DNA of 64,000 nt from Tubiluchus corallicola (GCA_030141605.1 JAQGDQ010000289.1:127001-191000); one strand, 5' to 3'. Positions 46,966-60,700 are shown, counted from the stretch's first letter. Numbers and translations are program-made. Notes: a model not told the origin generated them from the letters alone.

Positions 46966-48879
46966 ATGCCTCGCAATTTTCTAGTCAAAAGAAATTCTAA
47001 GATTCGTTCGTCGGTTGCTTACCGACCTGTTCGGCAGTCAGATAACGAAACGAGCGAAGAGACGTTGCAAATTTATGCGACGGACAAGAAGGAAAATAAA
47101 TCAGTTTTGTTACAAGACCACTACTCGGATTCGCTAGACGAAAAATTAGGAAACAGAGGTAGTTCAATTCATGCAGAAGAAACAAACATTGAAAACGGAA
47201 ATGGTTCATTCACATTGAAATGCGATGCAGACGTAAAGCAAAGTTTGCCTTTTAATAAGACGCCGCGGCAACTAGAACTGTTAAGCAGACATGGTAGTGT
47301 GAACGCCGATGGTAACGATGGCGATGATACTGATGATGGCACCGTATATGATAGAACTGGCAATTTTATTCCTCGGCACGTGAGCACCATGAACTGGACG
47401 AAGGCTTTGACAAAAGAGAACTGGCCCTCACCGAGGGATCTGGCAGCCGCGTACGAACTAGCCGCCGCAAATCTTCTACATGTACAAGAAGACAGAGGGA
47501 AGGAAGAAAGATGGTCTCCTGGCATATCAAAGGTTCATCCATGCAGTCCAGAAAGACGAGTCGCCTGGTCACCTGTGGATGGCCGCACTGTACATTTGTC
47601 ACCTAACACAAGCAGAAAATTGAGCAGCCCAATTCGCAAAAGCGAAACACCACAGAAGAGCCCAGTAAAGCTAAGTTTAGATCTGCCCAAAAAGACAACA
47701 AGTCCTATACGAGTTCCACTTTACCGAAATCCCGAAATGAACGACGGGGATTCGCGGTCACCTTCTAATCATTCAAACTCTCCTTTGCCTCTTTCTATTC
47801 ATCCATATTTTTTGACCGGTTCTCCATTGTATTACCTAAATGACTTTAACAAGCTGGCAGTCCATTCCCCAGGCAGTTCCACCTCTTCTGCACCTTCTGG
47901 AAGGGCTAGTCCAGCTTTGTCTTCACCATCTAAGAGACGCATAGGAAGCGGAGATGCCAACACTCCAAAAAAGTGTAAAGCTACCAGAAAGCTAACTTTT
48001 TGTAACGACAATTCTTCACCAGTCTCTGGCACATTTATCAAGCCAAAAGACGAACCAACTGCCACCAGATGCGTGGAGATGGATGACTCTGCCAGGATGG
48101 TGGATGTGACACCAGAAGCAAGAGCCGAACTGGAAAAGATCGAGAATAAAATTGGCGATTACATCTGTCAACTTTGCAAGGAGAAGTTTGCAGATGCTTT
48201 TCTGTTGGCACAGCACAGATGCTCGCGTATAGTCCACATGGAGTACAGGTGCCCGGAGTGCAGCAAAGTCTTCAACTGTCCAGCAAACTTGGCTTCTCAT
48301 CGACGATGGCACAAACCCAAGGAAGATCAAGATAGAGGTAACAACAACGGAATCCAGACACCCTTGGTAACGAATGTCAACAAGAACTATAAAGATGTAC
48401 ATCATCATTTTCCAGATGGAAATGAGAATTCTGATCCTTGCCCGGCTATTATTTCCATTCCCAACAGTGACGGTGAGTACTCGTGCGACTATTGCAAAAA
48501 GAAATTCAAGAGACACGGCTATCTTCGAAAACATATTTTGAGCCATCTGGACTCACACAAGGAGCTTCGGTGCAACTTATGTGGAAAAGATTTTTCACTG
48601 CTGGAGGAAAAGTTACACCACATTTCCGAATTTCATCCATCATCAAAGCAAGAACTGGAGCAGCGACAACTTCACCGTTGTACCCTGTGTGGACTTGGCT
48701 ACCCTACCAGATCAGAATTGGACAAGCACACAAGACAACATGACACCCAAGCGTTTCCTTGTAGGTACTGTAACAGTACATTCTTCACTGCTCCAGGTCT
48801 TACGCGACATATTAACAAGTGCCATCCAGTCGAGACACGTCAAATCCTTCTACTGCAGCTACCCGAATATCAGTCATAA
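46966..48879 (+). CDS. INSM1: INSM (insulinoma-associated) zinc-finger repressor, single exon
   Basis: A single open frame of 637 aa, intronless like vertebrate INSM1/INSM2. The N-terminus MPRNFLVKR is a SNAG motif, which in this family recruits LSD1/CoREST-type repressors. The middle (about 100-380) is low-complexity, rich in Ser, Pro and SP sites. The C-terminal part has zinc-finger modules: C401/C404/H417 (followed by C419 and H424), C429/C432/H445/H449, C507/C510/H523/H527, C536/C539/H552/H557, C572/C575/H588/H592 and C599/C602/H615/H620. The YRCPECSKVFNCPANLASHR segment and the terminal GLTRHINKCHP are INSM hallmarks. Known role: a nuclear repressor driving neuronal and neuroendocrine differentiation. 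It is ancestral to or co-orthologous with INSM1 and INSM2, so the symbol is a family name. Confidence 0.95.
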   Translation: MPRNFLVKRNSKIRSSVAYRPVRQSDNETSEETLQIYATDKKENKSVLLQDHYSDSLDEKLGNRGSSIHAEETNIENGNGSFTLKCDADVKQSLPFNKTPRQLELLSRHGSVNADGNDGDDTDDGTVYDRTGNFIPRHVSTMNWTKALTKENWPSPRDLAAAYELAAANLLHVQEDRGKEERWSPGISKVHPCSPERRVAWSPVDGRTVHLSPNTSRKLSSPIRKSETPQKSPVKLSLDLPKKTTSPIRVPLYRNPEMNDGDSRSPSNHSNSPLPLSIHPYFLTGSPLYYLNDFNKLAVHSPGSSTSSAPSGRASPALSSPSKRRIGSGDANTPKKCKATRKLTFCNDNSSPVSGTFIKPKDEPTATRCVEMDDSARMVDVTPEARAELEKIENKIGDYICQLCKEKFADAFLLAQHRCSRIVHMEYRCPECSKVFNCPANLASHRRWHKPKEDQDRGNNNGIQTPLVTNVNKNYKDVHHHFPDGNENSDPCPAIISIPNSDGEYSCDYCKKKFKRHGYLRKHILSHLDSHKELRCNLCGKDFSLLEEKLHHISEFHPSSKQELEQRQLHRCTLCGLGYPTRSELDKHTRQHDTQAFPCRYCNSTFFTAPGLTRHINKCHPVETRQILLLQLPEYQS

Positions 48880-50027
48880 GTAACCAGACTTCTGTCTAGA
48901 CATGGAGATCACGTTTGAGTAAGTCGGTCAATGTTGTATTGCCTATACGTGAATTTAAGCATTGTCAGAATATTTGTGATTTAAAAAACACTCTTTATAA
49001 GTGCATAGCACCGGCTATATTTTGATTAACTGTTAGCATTCTACCATTAAGACGTTTGCTATTGGCTATAAATCAAGAGTTCTTAGGCCTTAATAACAAT
49101 TGCACGTTTTCTTGAGAATATAAACTTGTTGAAAGCAAACCTGCCCCATATAAATATTTTTTTATTTCATATTGCTTGGTCAGTAGCTATTGAGATTAAT
49201 AATAATAATAATTTTTGATACAATAGAAAAGTTTTACAGTAAGATGAATATGTCTACATTTGCAGTATACATGTGAAGTGCCTGAATGAGCATGAACCGT
49301 CCCTTTTTTGGTACAATTGTTATCGCAGTCTGTACTGTATGCTCAAAGTAGAAAACTAATAGTGTACGTCACTTCGTGAAGTACCACTTCTGATGCGAAT
49401 CCCGATTTTTTTATAGAGCAATTCAACTTTCACACTTCATTCAAGTTATTCAGAAATTTTACATTTTTTTCAATTTGACAGTACGTAGCACAAGTTATGT
49501 TTGTAAGCGTTTTGTCAAGATATTTTTATATTGATTCCATACAAGCTGGACTTATTTGTAAAAAGTTGTTTTGTTGCTACTAAATTGTAATTGTAATTAT
49601 TATTGAATCACGTGCCGCTTGGTTCTGAAATTGAAAATTTAAGTTTTATTGAACTGAACGAATATAAATCATTCACACCTGAGTGGGAGCCACAATTTTT
49701 GCAAGAATCTTTCTTTTCACGCTGAAAGCGACTTAGCTTGGTTACTCTAACGGCTAAGCTATTAAGCCGGCTTGGAATCATAAATTTTCAAGAAATGGTA
49801 TACTCATGCTTCTTAGAATAGTGTGCCAGTAACTGCGAGTTTGGAGAATAAAATGTCCTGGTAACCGTGTTCAGTGTGAAAGAACGCATTAACAGGTTTC
49901 TGATTGTTTTAACTGTTTTCCTATTGCAAAAAACAGATAAAGTTTGTGAAAGTAAAAGGCGGCTAATTTCCCTCAAGAGATTGAGCTGACAGAAGCAAGT
50001 AAATAGCACCATGCCATTTTCTTTGTG

Positions 50028-50263
50028 TACAAACAGTTAAAATTATTTGAGCCTGTCGATCAATGCGACTTTCATTTTTCTTTTAAAATTCATTTCAGAG
50101 TTTACTTAGCAGTAAGATATGAAAAATTATTTTTACACACAACATACTTTTACAAACAATTAAAATTATTTAAGCCTGTCGATCAATGCGACTTTCATTT
50201 TTTTTAAAATTCATTTCAGAGTTTACTTAGCAGTAAGATATAAAAAATTATTTTTACACACAC
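50028..50263. repeat. Recent tandem duplication, 123-bp unit x 2
   Basis: Copy 1 (50028-50150) and copy 2 (50151 to about 50263) are nearly identical, starting TACAAACA(G/A)TTAAAATTAT and sharing GCCTGTCGATCAATGCGACT. Few differences imply a recent event. Confidence 0.9.
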
Positions 50264-51489
50264 CATTTGAAGTGTAGAATACAGGTATTATTCAACACAG
50301 CATTTTTTCATTTTGATTGGTGGTAAGTTTAGTATTTGAAGCTTTCGTGTTTTACTAGAGCTTCGTGATCAGTTACTCAAGCGAATGAGCAAATACTCGT
50401 CATGCGTTCTACTGTGCAATATAAGAATTATAGTAAATATACAGTTTTATTATACAAGTCGACTTGCGACATTTATTTACAAACTCTTTACATTTGATGT
50501 TTCTAGTCTCCGTTTATTATAAGCTGTGCACGTTTTTAGTAGAATTTTTGTAACTGTAAATTATTATTTTATATTATTTGCGTGTTTATATGTAAACCTG
50601 TTTAGAATAGTGTTGTGGTATGTGATATACCCATTATTTATTTACTTTTAAATTTATATTGTATAAATTTTTATGTTTATTCCTTAATTAAAAAAACATT
50701 ATTCTTATAAGTTGTGATGTAACATGCTATAGCGGATCATTTTTCTATATTATTAAGATTATTTTTTTCATTTTTAAACTCTTTCTATTATGTTTTTCAT
50801 GTTGATATTGTTGGTTCTTTGCTTTTAAAAATAAGTCTTGTTTATTTGTAGTTCATCTTTTCATATCTCGTAATTTTGAGCGCAATCACATATACTTAAA
50901 GTGCTGCTGCAAAACCAAAATTGGTGCTTTGAAAAGATGTTTTTTAAACTTAGGTCTACGTGCACTTTGTTTAGACTATTTGCCTTTATTGCTATGAACG
51001 TTGCTGGTTTTGTAAGTTTTTTATGCACAAATAAATCTATGTTTTATAATTTTCTTCTAAAGATTTGGAATTCGCGAATTTTTATTATCGTTTTGAATTT
51101 GTGAGACGTAAGAATCTGGCGTAAAAAGATGTACGTTACTGAAAAAGGAAACAAGAATAAAAAAATTGCGCTACTTCCGAATATGTGAATCTTGTAAACC
51201 TATGGTCGCATACATAGAGCCTAACCAAATCATCGAGAAGTAGTAAGCTCTACGGTCTACCAAGTGATGGAGAAAATTGTATTAAATCGCTGGGGAAAAG
51301 AGCGTAAAGGTGTTAGAGTGGCCGTTTTTAAGAGAAACGTTGTAGAGAAAATTCTATGTAAAATAATTAAAATATCATACAAATTCTTAGTAGCACAAAA
51401 CAATAAGCGGGGCAGAAGGCAAAGCAGTTACACCATACATCAGCATCTAATCGCCAGTCTGAACAAGCGTGGGTTCTGGTTTTCGTAAT

Positions 51490-51790
51490 TTACATACTTG
51501 GCCGTGTGAATGTTGCAGCGCGTCGCCACGTGCCCCTGTCTATTGTTGTTCCGATGGTCCCGGGCTAATTTCTAATCATTCAATAAACCGCAAGTATGCG
51601 ACAATGAAAAATGTCTTTGTTCCCAGTGCGTAGAGCCCAACGGTCCCGCTTAATGTGGGTCTACATTAGTAATGACTGCATGGCGGGGCTGATCGTCAAC
51701 GCGTCGGGCTTCTTTGAACCCTGGGAGGGCGGGGACACGATCTCGCGCGGCTGCCAAAAAGCGGGGTACACCAGAAGGAATCCTGCTTTC
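51490..51790. other. GC-rich patch of unknown nature
   Basis: About 300 bp are clearly richer in G and C and in CpG than everything around, with CGCGTCGCC, GGTCCCGGGC, CAACGCGTCGGGC and TCTCGCGCGGC. A plus-strand frame at 51611-51817 (68 aa, with NASGFFEPWEGGDTISRG) covers most of it, but I recognise no domain. It could be a CpG-island promoter, a transferred or assembly-foreign fragment, or an unknown repeat. Confidence 0.35.
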
Positions 51791-52714
51791 TTATTATGTA
51801 TTTTGTTCAAAACGTAATACTTACAGAAACAGTCAAAAACGTCTGACGTTTATCAATTTTATTTGTCGGCTGGGGTAGTTAGTTTCAGTTAAATTCACAA
51901 TAATGTATGCGCCCCTGAAATAACACAATGCGGCAGCTGCTGAATTTGAATATGCAAAGAGGCGAATGGCTGAGAAGGAAAGGCAAATAGAGGGGCAGGT
52001 GGGGGAGAATTGAAAACGCTATAGGTAGAATAACGGTACAGTTCAAGAACAAAAAGCAGCACGAAAAACAATGAAATCGAAGTGCTGATTTTAACCCAGT
52101 ACTTTTAAGTCTTCATTGTTGATTCACTGATGTGAATCAAATGATATACTGACCTGAGTGACCTCACAACTTTGTGCAGGCAAGGTGATTTGACTGCCAG
52201 GGGAACCCTCTCTGGCCCTTCCTGCTCAGACTACAGAAAACTTGGTAGAGCATGCCATGCAGTCACAAAAACACTGACTGCAAAGCACCGAAAAAATTGA
52301 CATTGTTATGGAAATCATGATACATGTCATGTGGCTAAAATGCTAAAAGTACTTCGCACATAGTATTATTGGTAGAAACCTAGAGTACAAAGCACAGAAT
52401 TTTTGTAGTTAATTAACCGTCTATTAAATAGATCGTTTGTAACTGATAGTTCAGTGGTCACGGTGTTCAACTTAACGACATTGGAACGGATACCTGCAGT
52501 TTATCTATGTAGGTTATCGTTTATCCTTTACGACAATTTAACTGTGCCAATCATAATTAGTACAACGTAAGTTTACTTACAATATTACAATTACAACAAT
52601 ATAATAAAGGGACCTTACATTAGTCTATAAAAATACTTACAGATAATCAACAGAACAACTTTGTAAAATCGTAGCTGCTAGTAAGCTTTAAATGTATTAA
52701 CATATATGTGGCGG

Positions 52715-52775
52715 GTTTCATAGCAGAGTGGTCTCGCAAACACCTTGTTGGTTTTGATACTCACTCTAAGTGGTC
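52715..52775 (+). repeat. tRNA-like SINE head
   Basis: A strong A box TAGCAGAGTGGT (52721-52732) is followed after about 17 bases by a weak B box GGTTTTGATAC (52750-52760). The rest of a tRNA fold is not formed, so this is a decayed tRNA-derived repeat. Confidence 0.4.
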
Positions 52776-54709
52776 TCATTCACCACACTGCAGTCAGTAT
52801 AGTTATTCAACTGCAATTTGTTCTTGAATTCCTCATCAGCTCACACCTCTCCAATTTTAGAAAACAGGTATCCATTGTAACAAATATTGTCTTGCAAAAT
52901 TTTTGTCAACTAACCGGAGTTGTGTGTGAAGGTTAAAGGCGACTTAATCAGGGAATTTTTGTCACACGGTAAATCATAAATTTGTCATCATCTGGGCAGC
53001 TTTTGTCGAGTGATTTTTTATGGCATTTTGGAAAGACGGTATGATAACTGGATCATAAACTAAGAGCGTGAAAAAACACCTTCACAGTTCACACTGTCGA
53101 TAAAAGCAGTGAACACTGCAGTCAACGAAAATACAAAGTTCTACACTTTATTGGCAGATGGCCTAACCTAAAAGCCTGGAAAATGTTAATTAAGAACAAC
53201 AAAGCTACTCAAGCGATAGTTATAGGTATTTATACAACTAACAGGTGTTCTTTCTTTTATGGCATAATTTATTTCAATAGCTGTTTAGACAGAAAAACAA
53301 TGTTTTCACCATAACTTACAGCAGCAGAAACTGGAAAAACAACAGGCATACTGATTAGCAAAGTTACAAGTTGATAACAATTATTAAATTATCACAGTGT
53401 AAGGTATAATGCCACTTCATAATGAAAAATTGATCATTTCTAAATGTAGATTACAATGCTCTAGAGAATTTTTGATGATTACAGCATTCTGGGTTTGTCT
53501 TTTCTTAACAGAATAGTATGTTTTACAGTAGTTTTATTACAATGTTATCTGTGGTTAATAATAATTAATATTAGAAGGTACAAATAAGTTACTGCTTATT
53601 TATTTATAACAATTACAAACCATACCTATTTACATTATTTCACCAACTGCTCATACAGTGTCCATCAAATTACATGTACAGTGTCTGTGAATAGGCCATT
53701 ATTTAATAAGACCACAACGTTAACATTTTTGTCAAAGCTAGAAAGGCAACTCCAACGATTTTTAATCACTCAACGACATTACACATAAACAATGTAATGA
53801 AACAAAATTGCAGCAGTAATGTACAAGCTTACAATCAGTATACAATCATACATACATGTAAGCAATTAAACAACGTTGGTTATCAGGAAAACATAGACAA
53901 ATGTAACAGCAGATTAATCATTTATATACAATGTAAGTTACCCTTACAATAATAAATAATCTATTTTTAATATAATGTTACTAATATTACGTATAGAGTA
54001 TAATGATAATAATACATAGCTGTAGATACCTAATTTTATTTGAGCTAATAGCACAAAATTATAAAGCACTCAAGTTTTTAGTTTGCTGATACCATGCCAA
54101 CTACAGAAAGAATAAAAAAGCTAAACATTTTTGCTCACTATTATCTGTAAATTACTTCCATACAATTACTTTGGTTAAAACCTTTTTTTCGTATTCATTG
54201 CAAAGATAAAATCTTGTAAAAGACACCATGTTGTTAATAAAAGGTCTTTTACTTTCACAGTGGTGTACACTAAATCTTATTATTAGATTCGAATAATTCG
54301 AGATGGCACCCATTTTATGTAAAAAATTATTGCAACTTGTCACTCAAGACTAGTTTTTTTACCCTAGCCCACCACCATTTATATTTAATATTATTGCATC
54401 AGGGTTGAAGGATGCAACATTTCACAGAAATTAATATTTCATATTTACTAGTTTTCACAGAAAGGCAAGGCAGTGAGTAACAAGACAAGTATACAAATGT
54501 TAATAATTTAATATATACATTATTCCCCTTGTAACTGATTATGTCGTAATATAAAATTAACATAAATTGTCGTAATTATGTTATAGCTATTATATATCGC
54601 TTGTGCATAATTTTTTTCACATTTTCTATTAGATTTCAGTTTGTTTCTATTAGCATCCCAGTTGCTTAAAACGTTAGCATAATTGATCTACTTTGCTCAA
54701 CCACTTGAT

Positions 54710-57700
54710 TTAGTTCCGACGTGGAGTGCACGGTGGTGTCGAATCTGACCTCATGCGTCCTTTCGTTCCAGCAGGCAGTTGCTTAATAAAGGCAGATACA
54801 GCACTATCTATATGAACTTCATCACCTACAATAGTATATTGAACAATTCTAGATCTAGTCAACTGAAATTCAACTAAAAATAGTAGTTATTCATTAAACA
54901 AGAGAAACACATTCACTTTGACATTGTCCTATGTTTGTACATTGATAGTGTTGATGTGTCTGAGCAATTCATCAGGTAACGAACAAAGCAGATTGCCGAT
55001 AACATAACTACTAAATTTACTACTTATATGCAACGAGATTCAGTCAAACAACAAATTTGTTCTAAAGTAATGCAGACATTTAGGCTGAAATCTCAAAGTG
55101 TTATGTAATTGATGGCATGTTCCACTATGAACAGATGCTCTATATTTAGTAAAATGCAGTGCGAGTTGTTTATATGCGGTGCCATATAAACCATCTTGAT
55201 CCAAATTATCTACTGCACAGATGATTGCAACTGCATCAGAAATTGCATGATGTGAATATAGGCAAACAAACTGCAATGCATGTTTACAAATTGTAACAAA
55301 ACCTACACAACATTACTAGTATATCTAGTCAATTCACACACGATTTACTGACAAGTTCTCTAATTAATCTAATCAAGCATAATTTACATTGTAAGCTTGC
55401 TAATCAAGCTGAATGTGCACATACTGTTAGCGAGGTAGGTTCACTATCCTACCTAGGTTATTCTGATCTCCTATCATACCGTACGTGATAGTCGGTTGAT
55501 GATGCAACGTCGGATGTGCAGATGAGGAAGCTGACGACTTGCTGCTAGGGGATGGGGATGAAGACGGTTTGCTGTCCAGCAGGGCGCTAGCTAGTGTCGA
55601 CACATCATGGCGGTCTACTGATGGCCCTGTAAATAAATATAATACGAACAAATTTAAAAAAGAAAACAAAGCACAATACTACAAAGCACAACACGCTCCA
55701 AGTGAAGTGCAACCATGTATCTCTATAGATCAATTTAATGCCAGACATAAGCTGTCAGGCTAATGGCAACAATATGCATAATCATTAGTACTCAAAATTA
55801 CAAATAGTTAATTTCATTTAATAGTAGCACCCGTCTTAGTGGAATTAGCATAATAATATCATCACCACACTTTAGGTTTCCCTGTCATATTTTTGCCAAT
55901 TATGGGATTTTCATGACTGTAAAACTAGAGAAACACACATCAAAAAATGTGGAATTTTACACACACATAGTGCTACATAATAATTAAAAAAATTTCATAA
56001 GGAGCTTACCAGCTTACCAGAGAATATAACAATAGAATTTACTGTGCATTCAATACAAAGAACCAAGCACAGAGGAGCAGCCAAGATGTGTACTGCAACA
56101 AGGGCAACACTTGGAAGGACCACTAAAACAGTACCAGCTTCATACTTTAGAACATATTGATTTGGTAATTGATTTATTGTATAACAGTAACTATGGTTAT
56201 GACACTTCAGCTATTTTTAGTCACATGGTTAATCAACTACTGGTACGTGCTACCAAGGATGTAGTATTTTGCATGAATAATAAAATGTGTGTGCAACATG
56301 AGGGTATCCATGGGATTACCTTTGAGATCTTTACTTGCCAATATTTTTCTGTCAAAACATATAGTCTCATTTCCACCAGTCCACATTGTCCTGTGCACTA
56401 CTATCATGTAGATAATACTTTGCTTGCAGTTCATTAAACAAGTCATGTGAGTCTGTTGTGTGGCTCAGGTAAAATACCTTTAATTTGAGCACTGCATATA
56501 AGCGTGCTGATTTGTTGTCAGCCATTAACAGGACTTGATCACACTGTTCTTCGTGGCATAAATTAGTGAAGGAGTTAGAGCTTGTTGAGAAATGGTGCAC
56601 CTATAATCATTATAATTGTGGTTGATTCTGATGATTACAATAATTTCATACTGTTTAAAATTCAGTGGCATGGCTATCATTATAAAATTTTGCACGTCGT
56701 TTATGTTAAGTGGTCAGTATTCTAAAAGTCGTTTTCACCAGCCTATAAACTGTGGCAGTTCGTCTTAGTTCCTAAAGTGCATGATGGCTTGTGACGACTT
56801 GGTAGGAAGGCACCTTTATAACTTGTATGGAAACTTTATTTAAAGAAAAATACTCACATCCGCTTTGAACTTGGCTTTGTGGCCGGCTAGATGGACTGTA
56901 TACCTTAGCAGTAAACTCCTCAAAGCTGGTCGGCTCTTTCAGTTTCTGTGCAATGTTATCAACATATTTTGCCCGCTCTTCATAGCTGCGAGATATTAGT
57001 CAAGGAATAATACCAAGTGTTTAAATGAATGCATCACATCAAACTAGACATTTCCTGTTTACTAAGACCATATTTTGGCATTGTTTGACTACTGTTTTTG
57101 CACACACTGAGAGTTTACATAGGGCTGCATTTCAACTGAAAATGAAAATATGTTTTAGTTGTAAGTTAGTAATAGTGATCAGCTGGCAATTGGCAGGGTA
57201 AGGGGAACAGGCAATTGACCGTGATCTGCTCTTGATTATGAAGTTAAAACTGCATCCAGCATATTAGTAAATGGATGGGTAACCACTGTGAAAACTGCAT
57301 CCAGTTGGGTGGACTTGCCATAGTGCACAGATTTTATGTATGACTTTTAGCTCAGGAGCAGGATGTGATATGGCAATCATACCTTGATAATGCTAGACAA
57401 AATTACTAACATGACAAATTATTATTAAACTACAGTCACCATTATTATTTTATGTGAATATCAAGATCGAACAAACAGACGCAACACAACTTTGTAAACA
57501 ACAAAGTTACTCACCCCTCACGCACCTGCCTTTTTATTAGCCCTGCTTTCTTTTCTAGTGCAATGACATGCCCGAGGCCAAGCTTAAATATTAATCACAT
57601 GCAAACATGCCATAGTACATAGAGGGATAGAGACCACTGTGCAGCCATCTGCTATGGTATTACAATGCATGCTATTTAAATGGCTTTCTCATCATTAATA

Positions 57701-60700
57701 ATGCAACATCAATTTTTGCCAAATCAAATAAAGGCAGGGAAAGGGTACAGGCACTTGGAGATATCAACATTTGGAATTTCCCTTGCTAGGCCACAATTAC
57801 ATTAAAAATAGCTTGAAACGTAATATTTTGCATAATTTAAACATACAACATGCAAAATAAATCTGAAACAATTTTAATAGAATTATGACTATCAAATAAA
57901 AACAAGATAAATAGAAACGGTTAATGATTTGATTCACATCAATAAGGACCAATTTTATCAACTTTGGACAATAACAAGTCTGCAATTATTATTTATGTAT
58001 TTTTTTTCTTTTTTGATATGCAATCAAATCAATTAAATGTATCACACCTTGGACAATAATTCAAACCATTTCTTCCAAGTGCAATTTTTCCAGGTCAATT
58101 AGGATGTTTTTTAATAGACTGTAACAGAGCGAGTCTAATTAACACATATGTGTACCATCACGGCAGCTGTGCCTAATAAATCAAGGAAAAAGCATTTTTA
58201 CATAATTAGACACATGCATGCATATTTAATGATGAGTGACTCATGCCTATAATTTCATCCCTAAAAAACTTCCCATGCCTATAAAGCACAATTTCAAAAC
58301 TGCTGCTAGCCAAATTTGAACTAGTGAATGCGGCTGGAAAACCGTTAGACAAAACTGGTTTAAAGTTAAAGGTGACCATGTTTTGATAGTAGCTGATAAG
58401 GTCGTTGACCTAATCAAACAAAGTAATCCAAGAAAAGTAGACTACTCACAACTACATCAATACCCTACCGCAATGTACCCCTGATGATGAGATTTTAATA
58501 TGTACTGCAAACAGCCAAATCAAACAATAGTAATAATTAATAAAAAGCCCACAATGACCAATAAACATGCAAAAGGAAGAAAACAAAAATGCACAAAAGA
58601 TCAGAGATTTTTTCTGAATTTTATGACACTACCTAATATTATTACTGCATGTTATTATTATTATATCTATTATTATTAGTTATATTTTGTTTGACTCTTT
58701 TCTGTGCTTTGCATTGTGTCCTTAATATTTTTTGTGAATGTTTTAGAGACATTTTGTGCATTTTGTTTTTTCTTGTGTTTTTTTAGTGCTTTAGTGCTTA
58801 ATTAGTAGCTGAAATGTTATTATTATAAAACAAAAAAAATCTCATTTTTTTCCTCGAAATGAAAACAGTTCACAGTTTTCAAATATTATTTACAAGATTT
58901 TTAATAAATAATATTGAATTATGTCATGAAGACACCATATATGCAAACTGTTTGAACTGCTTCTACACTGTTTGCATCAAGGTGAAAATTGTACTAACTA
59001 ATTAAACAAAGTGTGGCATTCATCATGCTAATTACCATACAGATGGTTAAACTGTTGATAAAAAGAAGTGTCAATAAAAAAATTCCCATGCTCAATGAAT
59101 AAACAAAAAACCATCTGTTGGTTGCGGGTTGATAGGTGACAGCAGTGATAATGTATGGTAATAGTATAACAGGTAAATTCTGCATATTCATCATCATTAA
59201 CTGTCAAAATTTGTTAAAATGCCTTTTGAATCTCAATTAAGTGACTGGTAGCGATATTACAAAGTAAAATTTTAAACTGCAGACCACTGATGATTTAATT
59301 CTCAAGTCTACAACATTTCACATTAGCTAACACTAAACGCTGTAAAGGTATAAATGTTATGATAATTTTTTAGATACTGTTAATAGAGATACGTTTAAGA
59401 AAATTAGTAGCTAACAATTTTCAAGTAGTGTATTTGTAAGGTATTTGAAACTGCTGCACGTGTAGTTCAACATATTAATAAGCACATGACTAAAATATAC
59501 ACAATTGTCAGTCACTTTAAGGTTCTGGTAAATTCCAGTGATCAGCAAAAATAATTTTAAACTGTTAGTTATTTCTACATTTTACATGATCTAGAAAGCA
59601 GTAGAAAAAAGTGAGCATGAGCTGAAAGCAAATTTTTAGGTATCACTTAAAAAACTATAGCTAAATGTGTTTATTAGTTAAGCAGCCAAGTTGTCATAAA
59701 AATCAAAATATTTAGCAAAAAGGGGACCCATCACAAGCATAAGAAATAGAGATAGATATCATCTTTATTTACCATATATTTACGTCATGTATGATACAAA
59801 AACGACAGATAATATGGCAGTTATTTTCAGAAGAAAAATAATGTTGTTGGTAATAGCATTATTTATAAATTAAAAAAAAACTACCTCTGGCAAAAAACGA
59901 AAACGGAAGCACAGATCACAAGACAGATAAATAAAAATAAATAAACTAAAGCAAATACATACATAATAAATCAAAACAAACATCAGGCACTAGAAGGTTT
60001 ACCTCAGAATTGGATGGCGACTGCGGAAAACTCTGTAGGCTATATCTGCATTAACAGACCAAAAATAAAGGCTGTCTAAGATATTCTATGATCAATTAAC
60101 AGGTACGTTTATTAGTTTAGTAAAACCACTGGAGATGCACTTGTTTTAATAAACAAAGAATGCCTCATTAGAGTGCCATACGGATTGAATGGAACGCGAG
60201 AGCTGTAAACCCTATCAGAGAATTATAAGCGACAAAAATATTCATGCGTCGTGCACTTTATAGTTTGCACTTATTTACTTTTTGCAAACATCCAGGTGGT
60301 GCCTGCCTAACACAATGAAGCAATTAGAAACTGATAGCAACATATGCCACGTCAACATCTCACATGTCAGAACACCGCCACCACTTTGATCACGGCAAAA
60401 GAATTGCAATTAAAATATGATAGCTTTGCAAGCGGCACGCGACTCCCACTGTTTCGGATTCTACTAATAATTAAGACAAACAATGAAGCTAGTTATTGTC
60501 TAACTTGCAAGTTTTTGAGCATCATGTTACTAGTTTAATGATACCGAAGATGGAGAAATTTAATATACGTATGCGGAGATGATAGCGCCTCGAAGAATAA
60601 AGTGATGAAAATGTCATCTCATTTCGTGTATTTTATCATAAATATGAACTAAAGATGAAGAACGTTCCACATGTATTTCAACTGATGAGCGATGACCTAT

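Larger units (their letters stand above)
48880..54709. other. Tail-to-tail intergenic region between INSM and RALGAPA
   Basis: AT-rich, with no recognised gene. It includes the INSM 3' UTR and the RALGAPA 3' UTR (TTTATT, i.e. AATAAA on minus, near 53592-53603). It contains a 123-bp tandem duplication, a GC-rich patch and a tRNA-like SINE head, listed separately. Confidence 0.5.

Noticed and set aside
47169-48546. Several frames antisense to INSM, up to 176 aa
   Set aside because: Shadows of a long GC-richer coding exon; the plus frame explains the sequence fully.
51264-51488. 74-aa basic plus-strand frame
   Set aside because: No family recognised and no promoter or splice evidence; kept only as context for the GC-rich patch.
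60000-60060. Extra RALGAPA exon in the 4.4-kb intron
   Set aside because: Exons 61382-61509 and 56858-56985 already join in phase 2 to restore the conserved FYEERA sequence, so no exon is needed between them.
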